Source: Strigamia acuminata (lineage: Eukaryota; Arthropoda; Chilopoda; Geophilomorpha; Linotaeniidae). From it: DNA of 64,000 bases. This document shows, piece by piece, positions 51,053-62,865 of the stretch. Made by a program: the position numbers and the translations under genes. A model generated the notes under the pieces. The model searched no databases. It worked only from the letters and a program-made list of their open reading frames with translations, and had not been told where the DNA came from. How positions within the stretch are numbered: the first letter of the stretch is position 1; the number at the start of each line of letters is the position of its first letter. The stretch spans positions 24,111,060 through 24,175,059 of the forward strand of contig OX442314.1 of assembly GCA_949358305.1 (NCBI GenBank), given 5' to 3'.

Positions 51053-52804
51053 TGTGATGATTACAAATCCGTATTTATCAATGTTCACAATAGATGGCGC
51101 TGTTTACAACACGCGCGTAATTCAAACTCGATAAAACTAAAAAGTGTGATAAATAATTATTTAGACACGGTGAATAAAATATAACTATTTTATTCGACAT
51201 AAACTAAGTATTAATTACTTGATGATGTTGATTCTGTTGAATCAATATCCACGTTACTTACCTGTCGACGGGAACCAATCGGACCCTTCCGGACCCCAAC
51301 TGGGCCCATCTGGACATAGTCATATATTAGGTCCGGACTAGTGACCCACGAATCCGCCGATTCGTACGCTGATTGGCTGTCGCCAATCTAGTAGTTCTAC
51401 AGAACTATATAAGCATCAGTTTCTCACCCACTAATCCCCCTGGCTTGATAACTGAACTTGTATATTGTCTGTAGTTGAATTGTTATCGTTTGATTTCATT
51501 ATTCTCTATCGACACATCAGGCCACCTCAGCTCTCCACAGTTAGTATTCATTACTATTTTGTTATTGCTGTTGTAGGGCTATTTCGGGAAGGCTAACTCC
51601 GGTAATAGACATGCATTCGCATGAAATGGCCCCGTAACGTTAGCCAGCTGTTCTACGGGACAGTAGGACTTCGTACGGTGGCTTAATATAACGGTCGTAT
51701 ACAGTACGACCTTGCTAAATGAAAATAGGTCCCTCAGCTAACTGGCCACAGTCCGCTGCAGGATGGTTGTTGTAAACAACCCACGCAGGTTCCCGTCTTT
51801 CTACGATTGGTCCTTCCGCTCGTTAAAAGTCGGTAAAGGCCTAATGCACAGGTAACACGCCGGGTTGGTAGCCCGTGAGTAATATCTTCAAGATGTTGCG
51901 ATAAACAACTACCTGGATAATGGTAATCCAACGGCAGTGGCCGATTAATATTTTACCCGGTGCTCGATCATTTGGATCCCGCCATCGTAAGGCATGCTGG
52001 CGGATGGAGGAGTCAAATCCTCCCGCGATGGTTCTCTCGACCGTCGTGACGGTCCCCGCCCCATCGTACCCTCCGGGTTAGTAACCCGTGAACAGGAGTT
52101 GAATAACACTGTGTTAAATAAATTACTCGGGCATTGGTAATCCTGTATTGGCAATATCTTTTTATACCGGTAAGTCCATAGAAATGTTTACCTGGTGGAT
52201 GGTACCACCGATAGCGAGTTAAAGCACACAATTAAATACTCGGCGCCTGATCACGAGATCTTGTCGTCGTAAGGCATGCTGGCGGATGGAGTCTCAACAA
52301 CTCCCGCGACGTTCTTTCAATTGTCGTGACGGTCCCCGCCCAATTAATATTTATACGACAATTCATTTGTTGTATTCCACTAATCACTTTACCTTTGTTC
52401 ATTTGAGACAATGGAATATTCTGCCGAATATTCCTGTTTATGCGAAGGACTCCTCGCATATTTAGATACTCGAGCTGCGGACCAAATACGTCTCCGTAGC
52501 GATGTTTGTGACGATGTCGCAAGTCAGCCGTATCCCTCTGGCTTCGCCCGGATCCTCAACCAGTTGATGCCGCCCGTTTACACGCGTCAAGAACCCAATT
52601 ATGTTATCCTTAATATTTAGTAATAAATATGTTAAGTCACACTAAAACTGTAAGTTATTTCTACTTGATCACATATTCATGTTTGTAAGGGCTTCCGTAG
52701 CTTATCTCGGTTAGGTTGTTGCTAAACTTAGCAACGTCTTGTATAAACCGAATTATCTATTTCTTAAAGGACTAATAAATTAGCCCAAAAGTAGAATCGT
52801 CACA
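51053..52804 (+). repeat. 3' LTR of gypsy element 2
   Basis: 1,752 bp, read as identical to 38608-40359, including the TATA box (51406-51413) and the internal duplication. Followed by ATAT. Confidence 0.93.
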
Positions 52805-53047
52805 ATATGTATGCAAGTTGCATATACGTCGCATAAACGTTGCATTATAGAACGTGTACCCGGCGTATATTCATGTGCACCAAACATTTGTTTGCGTCTG
52901 GAATTCCCGGGAAAACCTTAAAATTTCCCGGGAATTCCGCGGAATGAAGCTTTATTTACGATGTACATATAAATATATTTTTCGTGTGAGCCGCTATTTG
53001 TCACATTCTTTTGGACATGGACGTCTAAAATTTCTTAAGCAGAATTG

Positions 53048-53665
53048 ATGATGACGAAAATAAAATTAAAAGATTTGGCTTTAGATGTCGTTATCAACTT
53101 CATTTTGCAATAACGGGTTGAAAAATTGAACGACTATCGAACGAAAGCCACACTAAAATAAATCGACCCGCGTATAATGCGACACCCCATTTTAGGCGCC
53201 ATTTTTGCTAATAAATGTTGTACGCGCGCGTATAATACGAATTAGTAATTGTGTACCGCAACAATGCAAAATGACAAAGAAAAGATTATTTATTTAAAAG
53301 GGAATTGGTTTTGAACTTGGAAGTTGGGTTGTTGGATTGTTGCATTATTCGATTGTTGGACTGCCGGTTGGTTGTATCGTGCATTTTAAGGAAGAAACGA
53401 AGTTATACGCGTACGAAAATACGAATGTTACATTCTTTTTCTTTTTTTATTATGCGCGTATAGTGCGACCCCCCCCCCCCCTCCCCAATTAGACGGACTA
53501 ATTTCGGCATAAATATTTCGCACTGTACGCGAGGGTATACGGTACTTCGACAAACTACGTTCGTGACGCTCGGATGTGTGTGAATTTATTTCCTCTAATT
53601 ATCAAAACACATCGTCTGATTTAGCCGTAATCTCTGTGACCTAATACTTACGACATTCAAATGGA
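53048..53665 (+). pseudogene. Broken partial copy of the LRR-like gene
   Basis: 53048-53160 resembles exon 1 of the gene at 35166 (TTTAGATGTCGTTATCAACT against TTTAGACATCGTTATCGACT; CACACTAAA against CACACTACG). 53544-53665 resembles the exon 1 end, intron 1 and exon 2 start (TTCGACAAACTACG, GGATGTGTGTGAATTTATTT, CTGATTTAGCCGTAA). It has in-frame stops, the donor GTAAGT has become GTTCGT, and about 380 bp are inserted between. No leucine-rich exon follows. Confidence 0.75.
53161..53543. mobile_element. Insertion inside the LRR pseudogene, inverted-repeat-like
   Basis: The left end ACCCGCGTATAATGCGA and the reverse complement of the right end (ACCCTCGCGTACAGTGCGA) are similar, suggesting terminal inverted repeats. 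The centre repeats GCGCGTATAATRCGA-like strings and has a run of 13 C. No gene. Confidence 0.55.
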
Positions 53666-53699
53666 CGACTTTTTTGGACAGTGAAGATCAACGCTTGGT

Positions 53700-53880
53700 A
53701 AATTTAGTGCAAAATTTGAATTTGACCATAAAAAAAACCAAACATATGAAAAATGAACCGATTAAAATATTTAAAATATTTTTCCTGTGCAGAATTTGCC
53801 GCTCTTTCGAAAGGTGCCAATTATTTTTTGATCTGAACTTCAATTTTTTTTGCTAAAAAACGATCTGTCATTTGCTAAAT
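53700..53880. repeat. Diverged remnant of element A
   Basis: GAACCGATTAAAATATTTAAA, then TTTCCTGTGCAGAATTTGCCG and GGTGCCAATTATTTTTTGATC, follow the order seen at 7700-7800 and 34615-34720. Confidence 0.55.
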
Positions 53881-54291
53881 TTTTAGTCTGGATTCAAATT
53901 TCATAGGGATACAGCATAAAAGCCAAAAAATTTATTTACTTGATAGCTGTTGTGTGCATCAGATGTATTGTTCTTTTTCTGCCTCGAGTTAACATTTTGA
54001 ATTGAAATATTGCATTGTACAATTGCTGCTTGTTTTGATCGAGTAAAAATCTAAAGAATATTCGTGACCAAAGGGAGACTTCAAATTATTTTCATTAACC
54101 ATAAAGAATCCACAGAGAGACATACCGGATCATCACAGATGTTTAAAAATGATCAGAAAAAGACTTCTTATTCTTTTTATTTTTGGTAAACTGATCAACT
54201 GAAATAGGGCCCCGAGATGAGTAGCTTACCTTGTTTACCGCTGACCTTACACAAGCGCAATTTTTTTAAATGCGCCTCTTACATTGTAATA

Positions 54292-54460
54292 CAGTCGAGG
54301 CTCTTTATAACGAATCGCAAGGGACCCAAAAAATCAATTCGTTATAACGAAAGTTTGTTACATATATTTTTTTTTAATATGGTATTCTGTGGCCATTTTT
54401 AAGTATTTGTTATAACGAAAATTTCGTTATTTTGCAGTTCGTTACAACGAGGTTCGACTG
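54292..54460. mobile_element. 169 bp pogo-like MITE
   Basis: Starts CAGTCGAGGCTCTTTATAACG and ends with the inverted CGTTACAACGAGGTTCGACTG. TA stands at both edges (54290-54291, 54461-54462), the target duplication of Tc1/mariner/pogo elements. No coding. Confidence 0.8.
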
Positions 54461-54462
54461 TA

Positions 54463-55170
54463 TCACTTTTGATAAGAGACAATCGGACAATTGTTCACAT
54501 AATCCAAAAGTGGGCTGTACTTGTTGCATTTTCATTTCGGAATGTAAATTATGCTGCTTTACTCACATTCTTACGTTTTTCACTTAATAATCTATCACAT
54601 TATATGTAGAAACATGTAAAATGAAGAAAACACAATGACATGTCTGAACAAAACTGTATAATTGATGATGATTTGTAGAGTAAGAAAAACAATTCATAGG
54701 ATAATGATCAAACAGGTAAAAATAAGAAATTCGGTCACCTAAAATTGTATATATACGACGACAGTAGTTTATCTTTTTTTTTTGTTAAAGATCGAGGGTT
54801 TTGTCTTAATAAATAATTATCATTAATCAATAATTATTTCTATGGTAAAATTTGAAACAGTCTATGTATGACTAGAGAGCAGCTTATTTCTAAACAAATA
54901 CTTATATTTTTTTTTCTTTTCTTTTTCTTTTTTATGGTAAATAACACAACAAAGTTTCCCTAGTATTTATCACCTTGGTTAGTGGCACTTGAGGAGAGAA
55001 GGAAATTTTATATTTTACAAAAACTTGAAGCACAGCAAGGCAGGCGCATAGGTCGTCTATTCAGCAAGAGAATTCTTAGTACATAAGTTAATTTTTTTAA
55101 AAAAACAAAAAGTTATTAATTAAAATCCTTGAAACAAAAAACGTCCACGCGATTTGAATATGAGTCAAAC
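54463..55170. other. Downstream flank and probable 3' UTR of the calcium channel gene
   Basis: AT-rich, no gene. As the channel runs leftward, this holds its 3' UTR. I cannot fix the polyadenylation site. Confidence 0.4.
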
Positions 55171-58100
55171 TCAAGGAGATTCGTTAGACTGAGATACATC
55201 GTGACAAGATGTCTTATCAGCGTCGACTTGATTCACCAACATAAATGTATAATTTTGCGGATCAACGATCAACACTTGATCGTTCTCCGGATCGTCCTCA
55301 TCTTCCATGTTCCCTCCCTGCAATGTGTCAGTGCTACCATCTTGGTGCCGAGTCCGAGTCACATCCAGAGGAATTAATCCGATTCCGGAACCGGAACCAG
55401 TGTCCTCGGTGGAATCGGAGCTGAGCGAAGACCACAATAACTGCCCATTAATTCGCAGACTGCTGTCGTTTTTGTTTAGACCCAGAAAACTTGATGACGT
55501 AATCGATTCAGACGATTCCTCCAAACTAACATTTTTAGCAGAGGCTTGTGATTGGTCATCAGGGCGCCAGGAGCAAGGGGAAGGCGGTAAAGCACCCCAT
55601 TCTTCTTCTTCGGTGATATCTTCTATGCTGGGAAACCGGTCGAGATTATCGGGAGGGTCTTGGTCTTCGTTCACTGCTGGATATGGAGGAGGCACAACAG
55701 ATTCTTCTTCTACTGGTGATGGATCCAGTTCGGAGGGAGACAGCATGTTTATGTTGCCATCGAGAAACGTCGTGATGACAGATGGGGACATAATGCTTAA
55801 ATCAGCTACTGCGACTTTGTCTTCGGGTGAAGCTTGTCGCAAGTTTATGTTTGACGAGTTGTCGGAATTGCGGCTCGCGGGTTTATACATGTTTTGAAGT
55901 TTGTTGTCGTCCATTAGTTTTGGAGACGCGGGTGGACTTCCTATCAAAATTCAAAAACAAGATTTCAGTCAACAACAATAATAGCTAATAGTTACTTATA
56001 ATGGAATGCTATAGCCCAGTGATTCCCAAACATTAGACCAGGGGTTCTCAAACTTTTTACCATTGCGACCCATTTTTAAGAAAGGCGATCTTCCGCGCCC
56101 TACTTCATCATCGGAGCAAGAATTTTTTCCCATCTTCCAAAATTCATCACATTGGAGACTTACAATAGCTACAAACCTCCATTTTTGGGAGTTTTGGCTG
56201 GTTTTTGGAGGTTTTTAGAGGATTTTGGATTGTTTTTGTAGATTTTGAGATTTTTGATATGATTTTGAAGCTTTTGCTAGCCTGTGGTGTATTGCAACCA
56301 ACTGCAGGCAGTAAGTTGGAATTGGAATTGACAAAAATTGAAAGAAAAAATTAAAAACAAATTTTGCAAACAAAGATTTTGGGCGACGAAGTGATTGAAC
56401 ACCAAAAACCAGCTCGCACCCCACAAGTGAGGCACGCCCCACAGTTTGAGAAACGCTGCATTAGACAATACGTTACAAATATAATAGAAATTTCAATACT
56501 TTTAGACCCAGCATGCCACTGGCAACAGCCATAACCGCAATACTGCATTTAATTATTAGACTACTATTTTTTATTTGCTTTATGTGCTACTACTATGGCT
56601 TTGGTCAATTGTCCAATTGTGTACTGGAATTACTAGTTTCTAAAAATCACCTTGATTGTCCTGATTGTTTGCAACATTGTAAAAATTAAAGGTGAAATTA
56701 GCTGGCAGCGAGGACATCTTCACCACTGGCTTGTGCAGGCTGGCAACGCGGACAGTATCTACCTTACGGGCTTCCTGCTATTTAAAAATAAAGAAAGAAA
56801 AGAATTTTTTTTTAAAAAAATCGATTTATGCTTTGCTGTTGACTATTGATCTATGTGAAGCTTACAGCTTTGGATGCCTCCTGAATGGCAGCAAGTTCTT
56901 CTTCTTCAGCAGCTAGTTCCATTTCGATCTCATCATCCATTTCTAAGTCATCATCCATTTGTTTGTGCGATTCCTCCAGATGTTTCATGAGGACAGCCAC
57001 AACGACATTGACAAGAACAAACTGTGCCATCAACACAAACACCACGAAGTACAGCGGCGTGATGATTGCGGACACACAACAATTTCGAACGCAGTCCGCT
57101 GCTGCGTCACAGTTATCTCTCAATGTGTCCTTCATTATACCATTCCAATTGTCTCCAGTTGCTACACGAAACAAAGTGAGAAATGCCATTCCAAAATTAG
57201 CAAAATGAGCATGTTCTCCTAAACCTTGACATGGATGAAATTCATCGCATTCTAATAAAGAGAGCAGTAGTAAATTAATATCACAACACAATGTTATTTT
57301 GTATATATAAAAAATTTACCTAATCTGCCAAACAGTTCCACTCCTAACGCAGCAAATATAAAAAATAATAAATAGAAGAGGAGGCCCAGATTGCCAACCT
57401 GCGGTAACGCTTGCATAACAGTGTCCAGCAATGCTCTGATGCCCTTGGCCATTTTGAGTAACTTAAGAACTGAAAAATAAGAGTTTCATTTATAAATAAT
57501 TTTTTAATAATAAGTTAAAAACCAAAAAAATGTACAAGCACAAATCACACAATTTCTAATCCCCAATGCATGAGTGCATAATAGACTTTCTTGATTAAAT
57601 AGAAAAAACTTTCTAATTTACCAAGATGTAATTTGTGAAGCTTCCCAATGTAGGCTGCCTCATTCAAGCAACCTTTTGTTGCTGGCAGAATGCATACAAG
57701 TATTCCTTTTATTAAAAATAATTTCCGATAATTAAAATGACATTTACGATGCAAAATGGGAAGTTGTTTCTGAAAGCCTAATATAAAATGCATCGTAATT
57801 ATAGGGAAGTTTATAACTGCACCTGCCACGAACTATGCTTCCCAATCATACAGAGCTACCTGGGACTCCGATAGTACCACGAACCAAAACTGTGGGGCGC
57901 AATAGCAAAGTGCTTCCATATTTCTAACAATCAAACTTGTAGATACAGAAGAACTTATTCTACAGGGTGTCCTAAAAGTCTGGTTCCCTCCAAATATTTC
58001 CTGAGCAAATGCATCTAGGCCAACTTTGATGAAGCAATCGTATAAGAAAGTTGGGTGAGAGCAATCCAATGACATCATCAAATTTGACCTTGAAGGTCAT

Positions 58101-61100
58101 TTTCAAGGTCATTCACCTGCTAACTTTTAAACCGTTTAAGATACAGCAAAATTTCCAATTACAAAGTTGTAGAGCACCATCAAATTAGTACTATACAACT
58201 TATCTTTGTTATTTTAAGTTAAAATTTTCAGAACGCGTGATATCGCAGTAACGCATGGCAGTTGCTGCTGACTTAATGACGGGTATTTCGCCAGCGCTCC
58301 GCACATAAAATCGAAATAAGAAGTATGGAAAACATGACATGGTCTTCAACATGAGGTTACGATGAGTAAAGGTAGACCATTTAGAAAATTTTGTTTTTTT
58401 GGGTTGGGTTGCCTTAACTTTGCCTAACCTAACCTAACCTAACCTAACCGGCGAAAAATTCCAGATAATGTGGGTCGGGTAAAGTGTACTGCCAGCACTC
58501 CCAACAATGAAAATTCGAGTCGCCCGTAAAGTGTACTTCAGCCAAAAAATTTAATGCGCCGCGGATGAAGTGGGTTGTGATGGATTGCCTTTGTAAAAAG
58601 TGTGCCGTAATGTTAAAAAGTTTGAGAACCCCTGCCTTAGGAACTTTAACTCGACCCAGTATATTTAACAAATTCTCTGACTTCTTTTGACATTTTTTTT
58701 AGAAATGCTTACCTCTAGCTATTCTTAAAACCCGCATTACCCGTATGATGGTAGGGTTAATGGGAATCACTTCGGATTCCATTTCTTCCAAGACGATTCC
58801 GACCACTGACAAAATGACTATGGCTACGTCTAATTGATTCCATCTAATAAAGAGAAAACCAATTTAAAAATTTGAAAATAACACACTAAAACATAAACAA
58901 AAATACAATTAAACGCATTAGCAAACAAACACAAATGCAAAAAAGGTTGGGAAAGACAGAAAGAGATAAAAGAAGATGAAATCAAGTGGAAAGTGAATAT
59001 GAATTACCCTCTGACGTTACCAATGAGACAGCAGAGAAGAAATGGACAAAGATCAATGAAAAGGTTACAAGTGGAGGCACACATACACTGCATCAAAGAA
59101 CTTGGTAATTGCACTGGTATAAAGAACGAAAGACTTGCCTGTCTTTGAGATACAATTTGAAACCTAAGGCCACCACTTTCATTGCGGCCTCTAAGATGAA
59201 GACGGCGGTGAAGAAATAATTGAAGATTTTTAAAGTGTAGACTAATTCCTAAAAAAAAAAATAAAAACCAACCCTAATATGAAACAATTTTATTCCAAAA
59301 ATAAAAAAAGTAAACATTTTTGCACTAATCCTGCATGCATGTATTAATCGACACTCTCGCTACATCCTCTTCACTTCGCTAATAATAGTAACCGAACACA
59401 AACTGCATTAATTCGTCGAATTTTCTAATTAAACTGGATTATTTAGTCGTTTTACCACCAAAAGTTTTCATTCGGGACCATTTTTCGTGCTGGTGAACCC
59501 AAATTGCATGATTAACATCAGCGCACGAATTAATGATCATATAAAACCCATAAAATGCTGCAATTTGTATTTTACTTCATATTAGGACGTAAAATTTGAA
59601 AAAATATGCAATAACAGAACTTTTTATTAATATTAATTTAATATTGATTAAAAGTGTTTTGCTACCAGATGCTGCCCACACTTGTTATGAATATTTTTGT
59701 CAAACTGAATCACTAATCTCGGGTCTTACTCCAGGCATCATATAAAATTCCATGGCCATCGTGACAACGTTGAGGCCGATGACGGCGGCGATGGCCAAGT
59801 CGAAATATTTGCTCGTAACAGTGTTGTGGATAAAAAGGCGGGGTCGTGAGTATTTGGCGTAGTACGGAGGTTCGCGCATTCCTAGAAAAAAAATAATTTT
59901 TAATTTTAATTTCAATTTATTTTTAATTATTTAAAATTTTTTTTAGGGACGAAAAACTTACGTCGACGTTTCTTTTCGAGTTTTCTGGCTCTTTTCTCAG
60001 CTCGTCTGGCCTTTTCTTCTTTTTCTTGTTCTTCACGACATCGGTGGAAGTTTTCAACAACCACACCAACAAACATGTTTAAAACGAAAAAGCCCACAAG
60101 CAGTAGGAAAGAAATGAAATACAGCAGTCGCCATTCGCTGTAATTCTCTATCGGCTAAAAATAAGAAATATCAAAATTAAATTAACCAAACACTTTTAAT
60201 AGATAAATTCCCACCTGTTGGTCCACTCCAACAGCGTCCAATCCTTGATACATAATATCGACCCAACCGTCTTTAGAAGACAAAACGAAAAGCGCCATTA
60301 ACGCCTAAATTAAACAAAAAAAATTATTAATTTATTTTTATTTTAATATTTTTGTCATTTATTTACCTGTCCTAAATCGTCAAAATTGTATCGTCTATTT
60401 AACCATTCGTTTCGCGAATCAGCTTCGCAATCGGTTCGATTTTTAATTCCCTTCATTTCAGGGCCTTCGCAGTAATAAAAAGTTCCTTTAAACAGCTAGA
60501 TTAAAGAGGAGATTTCATTAAAATTAATAAAAATTATAAAAATAAATAAATAAAATAAATAAATAAATGAATAACAAAAAATTATATATTTTAATTTTTA
60601 TACTTGAACTCCTAGAATGCCAAAAATGATGAAAAAAGTACAACAGATGAGAACAATGTTACCAATGGGTCGTAAGGAGGACAAAAGAGTTTGCACAACT
60701 AATTTCAATCCAGGTGCACGGTTTATCACCCTTAAATAAAAAATAAAAGAAAGAAAATAATATCAATACAAATAAACAGTAATAACTTGGGTGAAATGTT
60801 CTGTAAAGAGCTAAAGAAGTTGATGTTATGAGTTGCATTCAAAAATAGAAACCATTCAGTTCTTCCGTGTTTAGTTTCTCGACAAAAGATGAGCAAAACA
60901 GAAAACAAAAGCCAAACGAGTGACTTCGTGATACCCGCCGTCTTTAACTAAGTTTTCTGCTGTTCCCTAGGGTCCATCAAAACGATCGTTACATGACCTA
61001 ACACCCGCCTTGGGGTCACGACCGAAGGAAGTCGAGCACAATTAATCAATCAATATGAGAAAAGCGTGTTGTAGTGTAGTGAACTGCGTTTTATATCTGT

Positions 61101-62865
61101 GTTTTACTACATTTTTATTGTGCTTAAAATACTCCACAACACATTCAAGCCGTGTTCATGTAGTTTATTGCTTTGTGATAAGAATGACTCCTACTTTAGA
61201 GAGCGAAGAAGCAACATCAGGTAAAGATAAACGTGTAACCTCGCCCTTGTGGGGCCAGCCCGGAGCCCAAAACAAAAAGCAGAAAAATAAAACATGGATT
61301 TTGTTTGTTCTGCTTTGCAGGAAAGAAAACTTTTGAAGAAAATTATTCAGGTCTGAATTAAGGCTTCGGCGGGCCCGGAGCACTTCCGACAGGAGAGTCC
61401 ATAAATCAGGAGCGGGTTAAAAGGTTCTCGCAGTTATCAATGGTCAGGGCCCAAGAGGCTACAGGGCCCCTTAATTCAAAAACAAAATTTTTTGCTCAAA
61501 AAAAGTTTAAAAAAATAAAAATGTCTGGATTCTTTATTTGAATTAGGGCCTCAGAAATGGATGCCGAGAAGGGCCCCCACAACATACCGTATATCCGTTT
61601 CTATCTATAAAGTCGAGACTTGTTATAACGAATCGTAAGGGACCAAAAAAATTGGTTTGTCATAATGAAAGTTTGTTATACAGTCTAAACTCTTTATAAC
61701 GAATCGCAATATAACGAATTATCGATATAACGAATACCTAAAAATGGCCGGTTTGGTTGGCTGGTCATACAACACCATGTTAAAAAATTTCGATATAACG
61801 AATTATCGTTATAACGAATCGATTTTTCGGGTCTCTTGCGTTATAAAGAGTTTCGACTGTATACAGATTTTATAATATGTTCTGTAGCAAAACAACTGCC
61901 CAAGCCATTTTTAACGATTCGTTATTACAAAAAATTCGTTATATCGCGGTTTGTTATAACGAGGTTCTACTGTATATATGGATTTTAAGAAATGACATCT
62001 TCACAACGTTTGCAAGTTAAATTATGCATGTGCAAGCATTTTTATATAAAATAAATCCAAATAAGATGCATTTTCCAATAAAAAAAAAACGCAATTTCTG
62101 ATGAAAAAACGCAATTTCCGATGAAAAACGCATTTTCTGATGAAAAAACGCATTTTCCGATGAAAAAACGCATTTTCCGATGAAACAACGATTTTCCAAT
62201 GAAAAAACGCATTTTTCCGGTGAAAAAGGCTTTTTCCAGTGTAGAAATGTAGTTTAGACAAAAATGCACTTTGAGCAAAATACATGCATTTTAATCTGAA
62301 AAAGCGAAGTTTGTGTTTAGAATAGGGAGACGCGGTCAATTGCCCCAATAGCCCTCAATCCATCCATATATTTGTATATGTATAATAAAATAAGAGTTAG
62401 CATATCTGTTGGGGTTTTATGCATACCTGAGGGGTCGAAGGGAGCGGAGAAGTCGAAAAACTCGAAGAATACCAAAAATACGTGAACTAGAAGCGGAAAA
62501 GAAATTCATGATGACGTCGACGAGTGAAATAATAACTAATGTGCCATCCATCACATTCCAGCCGCTGCGAAAATAAGTGTGTTTTCCATACCACAGTCCG
62601 GAACCGACTACCTGTCATGACAACACGAAATGGCATAGATAAAATAGTTTATTTATTTTTCTTTACACCTACCTTGACCAACATTTCCAATGCAAAAACA
62701 ACAGTGAATATGTAGTTGGTGATTGTTAGAAACAGTCGTTCTTTGCTGCTAGGTGGTATATTGGGTCGTTCCATGGCCAGAGTGACGCAATTCAAACCAA
62801 TAAAGGCTAGAGTGCCGTAATCAAACCACTTTTGTTCCATTAAATTTGTGCACATTTTCCGAAAT
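55171..62865 (-). CDS. Ca-alpha1T: T-type voltage-gated calcium channel alpha-1 subunit, 3' half (partial)
   Basis: Thirteen exons, read leftward: 62865-62673, 62611-62427, 60730-60604, 60495-60367, 60304-60215, 60154-59962, 59881-59730, 59248-59139, 58843-58713, 57469-57320, 57251-56866, 56774-56651, 55940-55171. All phases join. They encode repeat III S1 ([20 protein letters not shown]), S3-S4 ([20 protein letters not shown]), pore KDGWVDIM, S6 ([15 protein letters not shown]), and repeat IV S1 ([20 protein letters not shown]), S4 ([14 protein letters not shown]), pore [10 protein letters not shown]6 ([20 protein letters not shown]) and the cytoplasmic tail. Asp in both pores is the low-voltage-activated (T-type) signature of vertebrate CACNA1G/H/I and insect Ca-alpha1T. 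It would pass Ca2+ near resting potential. Repeats I-II lie beyond 64000. One intron uses GC-AG. Confidence 0.93.
56039..56458. mobile_element. 420 bp hAT MITE in the calcium channel gene
   Basis: Starts CAGGGGTTCTCAAACTTTTT and ends GTTTGAGAAACGCTG, the inverted form. The 8 bp target duplication CATTAGAC stands at 56031-56038 and 56459-56466, diagnostic of hAT. It lies in the intron between the last two exons. It sits next to another hAT-like end (CAGTGATTCCCAAAC, 56026). Confidence 0.85.
57962..58240. repeat. Single arm of the 1139-2359 foldback family
   Basis: TACAGGGTGTCCTAAAAGTC, CTCCAAATATTTCCTGAGCA and CCAACTTTGATGAAGCAATCG match the left arm at 1138-1360 with scattered differences. 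No opposite arm is seen. Intronic in the calcium channel gene. Confidence 0.75.
58419..58449. repeat. Interstitial telomere-type repeat (CCTAA)n
   Basis: Five to six CCTAA units in a row. TTAGG is the common arthropod telomere repeat. Intronic and short. Confidence 0.75.
58560..58634. repeat. hAT-like terminus without a visible partner
   Basis: The reverse complement of 58620-58634 reads CAGGGGTTCTCAAAC, followed by TTTTTAACATTACGG. It resembles the end of the MITE at 56039, but I do not find its other end. Confidence 0.5.
61610..61972. mobile_element. Pogo-like MITE containing a second one
   Basis: The outer ends AAGTCGAGACTTGTTATAACG and CGGTTTGTTATAACGAGG..CTACTG are inverted repeats flanked by TA (61608-61609, 61973-61974). 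It is interrupted by the element 61681-61859. It lies in the large intron of the calcium channel gene. Confidence 0.75.
61681..61859. mobile_element. Inner 179 bp pogo-like MITE
   Basis: CAGTCTAAACTCTTTATAACG returns inverted as CGTTATAAAGAGTTTCGACTG. TA stands at 61679-61680 and 61860-61861. It contains further GATATAACGAAT repeats. Confidence 0.8.
62089..62240. repeat. Minisatellite, unit about 21 bp
   Basis: About seven copies of GATGAAAAAACGCATTTTCC with small changes, in the large intron of the calcium channel gene. Confidence 0.8.

Larger units (their letters stand above)
38608..52804 (+). mobile_element. Giant Ty3/gypsy LTR retrotransposon 2 (14.2 kb, gag/pro/pol plus third gene)
   Basis: Two 1,752 bp LTRs (38608-40359 and 51053-52804; TG...CA ends; no difference noticed) flank gag, a protease/pol region in two frames and a third ORF. 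The target duplication ATAT stands at 38604-38607 and 52805-52808. The element also has a Gln tRNA-like primer site, a polypurine tract and a 1.1 kb leader. Identical LTRs indicate a very recent insertion. Confidence 0.95.

Noticed and set aside
61055-61336. 93-codon frame with a Cys-rich hydrophobic start in the large channel intron
   Set aside because: No family match, no splice context, opposite strand to the host gene.
62089-62240. Short coding repeats ([10 protein letters not shown]) on the minus strand
   Set aside because: They come from the 21 bp minisatellite; no gene context.
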